A stretch of DNA of 64,000 bases, taken from NCBI GenBank assembly GCA_047601185.1, contig JASGJS010000001.1:434001-498000 (forward strand), in the 5' to 3' direction. This stretch comes from JASGJS01 sp047601185 (lineage in GTDB: Bacteria > Pseudomonadota > Gammaproteobacteria > JAURND01). Within the stretch, counting starts at the first letter, position 1; every line of letters begins with the position of its first letter. Below the pieces are notes generated by a model that did no database searches, was not told where the DNA came from, and saw only the letters and a list, made by a program, of their open reading frames with translations. The position numbers were made by a program, and so were the translations under genes. This document shows positions 62,407-64,000 of the stretch, piece by piece.

Positions 62407-63318
62407 ATGTGCATATCTAGAATAATTGGTAAAATACATTTATCCCAAGATGAACTAGATAGGCTATTAAGCTTGGGTGTAAATTATATTGCTAAAGACA
62501 ATCCTAATCCACATGATGAAGAAGAGATAATTAACCGTGTTGATGATTCAGAGGTGATAATAGTCAATATCTCTGTAAAAATAACAAAGACCATTTTACA
62601 AAAATGTAATAACTTACGCTTCATTCAAACATGGTCAACTGGTGTTGATCATATAGACATTGAAGAAGCAACCAAAAAAAATATAATTGTTAAAAATGTG
62701 CCAGATTTCTCAGTAGAAGCAGTCGCTGAAAAAACCTTGGCCATGATGATATTTATATCTAACAAAATGAGGGAAGCAAACCTCGATGCAATACAGGGAA
62801 ACTGGAACTTTTTAAATTTTCAGGGGATAGAACTGAAAGGTAAAACCTTGGTAGTTGTAGGAGCTGGAAGAATTGGCAATAGAGTAGCGGAACTGGCTAC
62901 AGCTTTTGGCATGAATGTGATGATGATAAATTCAAAAACAAGTCGCCAGTCGCTCCATGAAGCTTTCTCTATGGCGGATTTTATAACCTTACATTGCCCT
63001 TTAACAAAAGAAACCCATTATCTAATTGGCGAGACAGAATTTAAAATTATGAAGAATGGTGTATTTTTTATTAATAATTCTAGAGGCGGCGTGGTTAATG
63101 AAGCTGAACTTCTAAAAGCTATTAATAGTGGAATAGTGGCTTATGCCAGTGTGGATGTATTAGAGCAAGAACCGCCCACCACTTTAAATCCCCTCGCATC
63201 CCATCCTAAAATTTTCCTAACCCCACATACCACGTGGAATACTAAAGAATCCGTTCAAAGACTTACCACTCAATGTATAGATAATCTAGAGTATTATATT
63301 CGTAACAAAGCTGGCTAG
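62407..63318 (+). CDS. D-isomer 2-hydroxyacid dehydrogenase
   Basis: A 303-residue NAD-dependent dehydrogenase: cofactor motif LVVVGAGRIGNRVAELATAF, catalytic Arg in NNSRGGVVNEAELL, Glu in VLEQEPP and His in LTPHTTWNTKES. Relatives act on phosphoglycerate, glycerate, lactate or phosphonates, and the substrate cannot be set here. It is probably co-transcribed with the upstream LuxR/PAS regulator, which may sense a linked metabolite. Confidence 0.88.
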   Translation: MCISRIIGKIHLSQDELDRLLSLGVNYIAKDNPNPHDEEEIINRVDDSEVIIVNISVKITKTILQKCNNLRFIQTWSTGVDHIDIEEATKKNIIVKNVPDFSVEAVAEKTLAMMIFISNKMREANLDAIQGNWNFLNFQGIELKGKTLVVVGAGRIGNRVAELATAFGMNVMMINSKTSRQSLHEAFSMADFITLHCPLTKETHYLIGETEFKIMKNGVFFINNSRGGVVNEAELLKAINSGIVAYASVDVLEQEPPTTLNPLASHPKIFLTPHTTWNTKESVQRLTTQCIDNLEYYIRNKAG

Positions 63319-63657
63319 TGATCGATATTTAGAGTTCATAATAAAAATAAAAAGGCTTACCGCACTACGTGTAGACTAGCAGTGCACCCATGAGATCCCG
63401 CTAACAAGTAGGCGGGACGTCGAGGTAGAGAATGTCTCAGAACATCACACTTCAAGTTTTTAATCATTATTTAAAAGATAACAACTTTTTAAATCCATCA
63501 AAATACACTGGGTAATTAATACCCATGTTACAGCCTATATTTATGCTTTATCATGAGATCTACTTTCAGATCAATATTTAAGATTCAGCTATGCTAAATA
63601 TCTCTACTTAAAGACCTGTCAGTGTAAACTTTACTATTAATTAATGGGATAAAAACC
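63319..63657. other. intergenic region with family D repeat
   Basis: No gene is visible in these 339 bases. The family D repeat occupies 63381-63427; the remainder is A+T-rich leader DNA of the next gene. Confidence 0.5.
63381..63427. repeat. family D repeat, copy 2 (reverse orientation)
   Basis: GTGCACCCATGAGATCCCGC, TAACAAGTAGGCGGGACGTC, GAGGTAG is the complement of the copy at 47726-47775 with few changes. Confidence 0.65.
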
Positions 63658-63948
63658 ATGTCAACATTAACAAAACATTCTACTCAGATAAAAAAGTTTT
63701 ATTTGGGCAAGAAATATTCTGACCAATATTTTACTCAACAAGAAGCTAATTGCATGTATTATTTTTTAAAAGGCTACAGCAATCAGGCTATTGCTGAGGC
63801 TTTAGCACTTTCAGTCAGAACCATAATTTTCTACTCAGGGTTAATGCGTCGCAAAGTTCCCTCTCACTCCAACAAAGAGCTGATTGAGCAAGTGAAAGAG
63901 AGCAATTTTATACATTATTTGGAAGAAATCGAGCAAGCATTATCTTAA
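63658..63948 (+). CDS. miniature LuxR-type HTH protein, paralogue 2
   Basis: A 96-residue paralogue of the protein at 57240: YFTQQEANCMYYFLKGYSNQ, AIAEALALSVRTIIFYSGLM, then SNKELIEQVKESNFIHYLEE. About three quarters of residues are identical; the helix-turn-helix core and C-terminal helix are the best kept. No sensor domain and no recognised partner. It is 52 bases from the window end. Confidence 0.75.
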   Translation: MSTLTKHSTQIKKFYLGKKYSDQYFTQQEANCMYYFLKGYSNQAIAEALALSVRTIIFYSGLMRRKVPSHSNKELIEQVKESNFIHYLEEIEQALS

Positions 63949-64000
63949 CCGCTCAGAAGGTATCGCTTCAAAACTGCAGCTTCACGCCCCTGGAGCTATA

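Overview
The window is a bacterial chromosome segment with the gene content of a gammaproteobacterium. Markers are hldE, waaF, lolA, accA, polA, secA, clpB, the mnmG-rsmG-parA-parB block, rplU-rpmA-obgE, and gltX next to a valine tRNA. Moderately low G+C, Sel1-repeat proteins, a GacA/LetA-type regulator, many LuxR-type HTH proteins and a large protein with a kinase-like motif and C-terminal membrane segments suggest the Legionellales (Coxiella/Legionella/Aquicella-like, host-associated). That placement is inference from gene content, not a search result.

Layout. 1-2.96 kb is gene debris around one intact MerR/TipAS regulator: fragments of an ORF6N-domain protein, a YhcG-type (DUF1016) protein and an aromatic FAD monooxygenase. 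2.96-10.2 kb holds a creatininase-family gene, mutM, a FadL-type porin, hldE, cysQ, mdh and accA. 10.3-17.8 kb holds an L,D-transpeptidase, the protease ctpA, a dienelactone-hydrolase-like enzyme, the pilus operon pilM-N-O-Q (no pilP) and a beta-barrel protein. 17.8-29.9 kb holds a zinc-finger gene, waaF, tatD, a thioesterase, a membrane protein, pgpA-thiL, nusB, a response regulator with glyA, polA and an OmpA lipoprotein. 30-43.2 kb holds a Sel1 protein, a Fic-fold protein, dciA, secA, a PerM-type permease, an ABC-F ATPase, phrB and clpB behind a good sigma-32 promoter. 43.5-47.6 kb is mnmG-rsmG-parA-parB. 47.8-52.6 kb holds a second Sel1 protein, the kinase-like candidate effector and lolA. 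52.8-54.5 kb is rplU-rpmA-obgE. 54.5-64 kb is more A+T-rich and accessory: two hydrolases, four LuxR-type HTH genes, a choline-kinase-like gene with a poly-A frameshift, a quinone-oxidoreductase-like gene, a frameshifted gltX, tRNA-Val and a hydroxyacid dehydrogenase.

The genes fall into working groups. hldE and waaF build inner-core heptose of LPS, and lolA, FadL, the OmpA proteins and the L,D-transpeptidase build or serve the envelope. pilMNOQ form the alignment and secretin parts of a type IV pilus or competence system. secA, clpB, ctpA, obgE, rplU and rpmA are housekeeping. parA-parB segregate the chromosome. LetA-type and LuxR-type regulators point to growth-phase control.

The gaps between genes are colonised by at least four families of small non-coding elements, most with inverted-repeat structure. 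Family A has four complete copies and two solo ends, family B has one copy with arms of about 100 bp, and families C and D have two copies each. These are the strongest structural signal that the gene list does not explain. Other points worth attention are a DNA polymerase I with a ruined proofreading site, two frameshifts at homopolymers (one in gltX), two Sel1 proteins carrying nuclear-localisation-like basic runs, and a pair of miniature LuxR-HTH paralogues.
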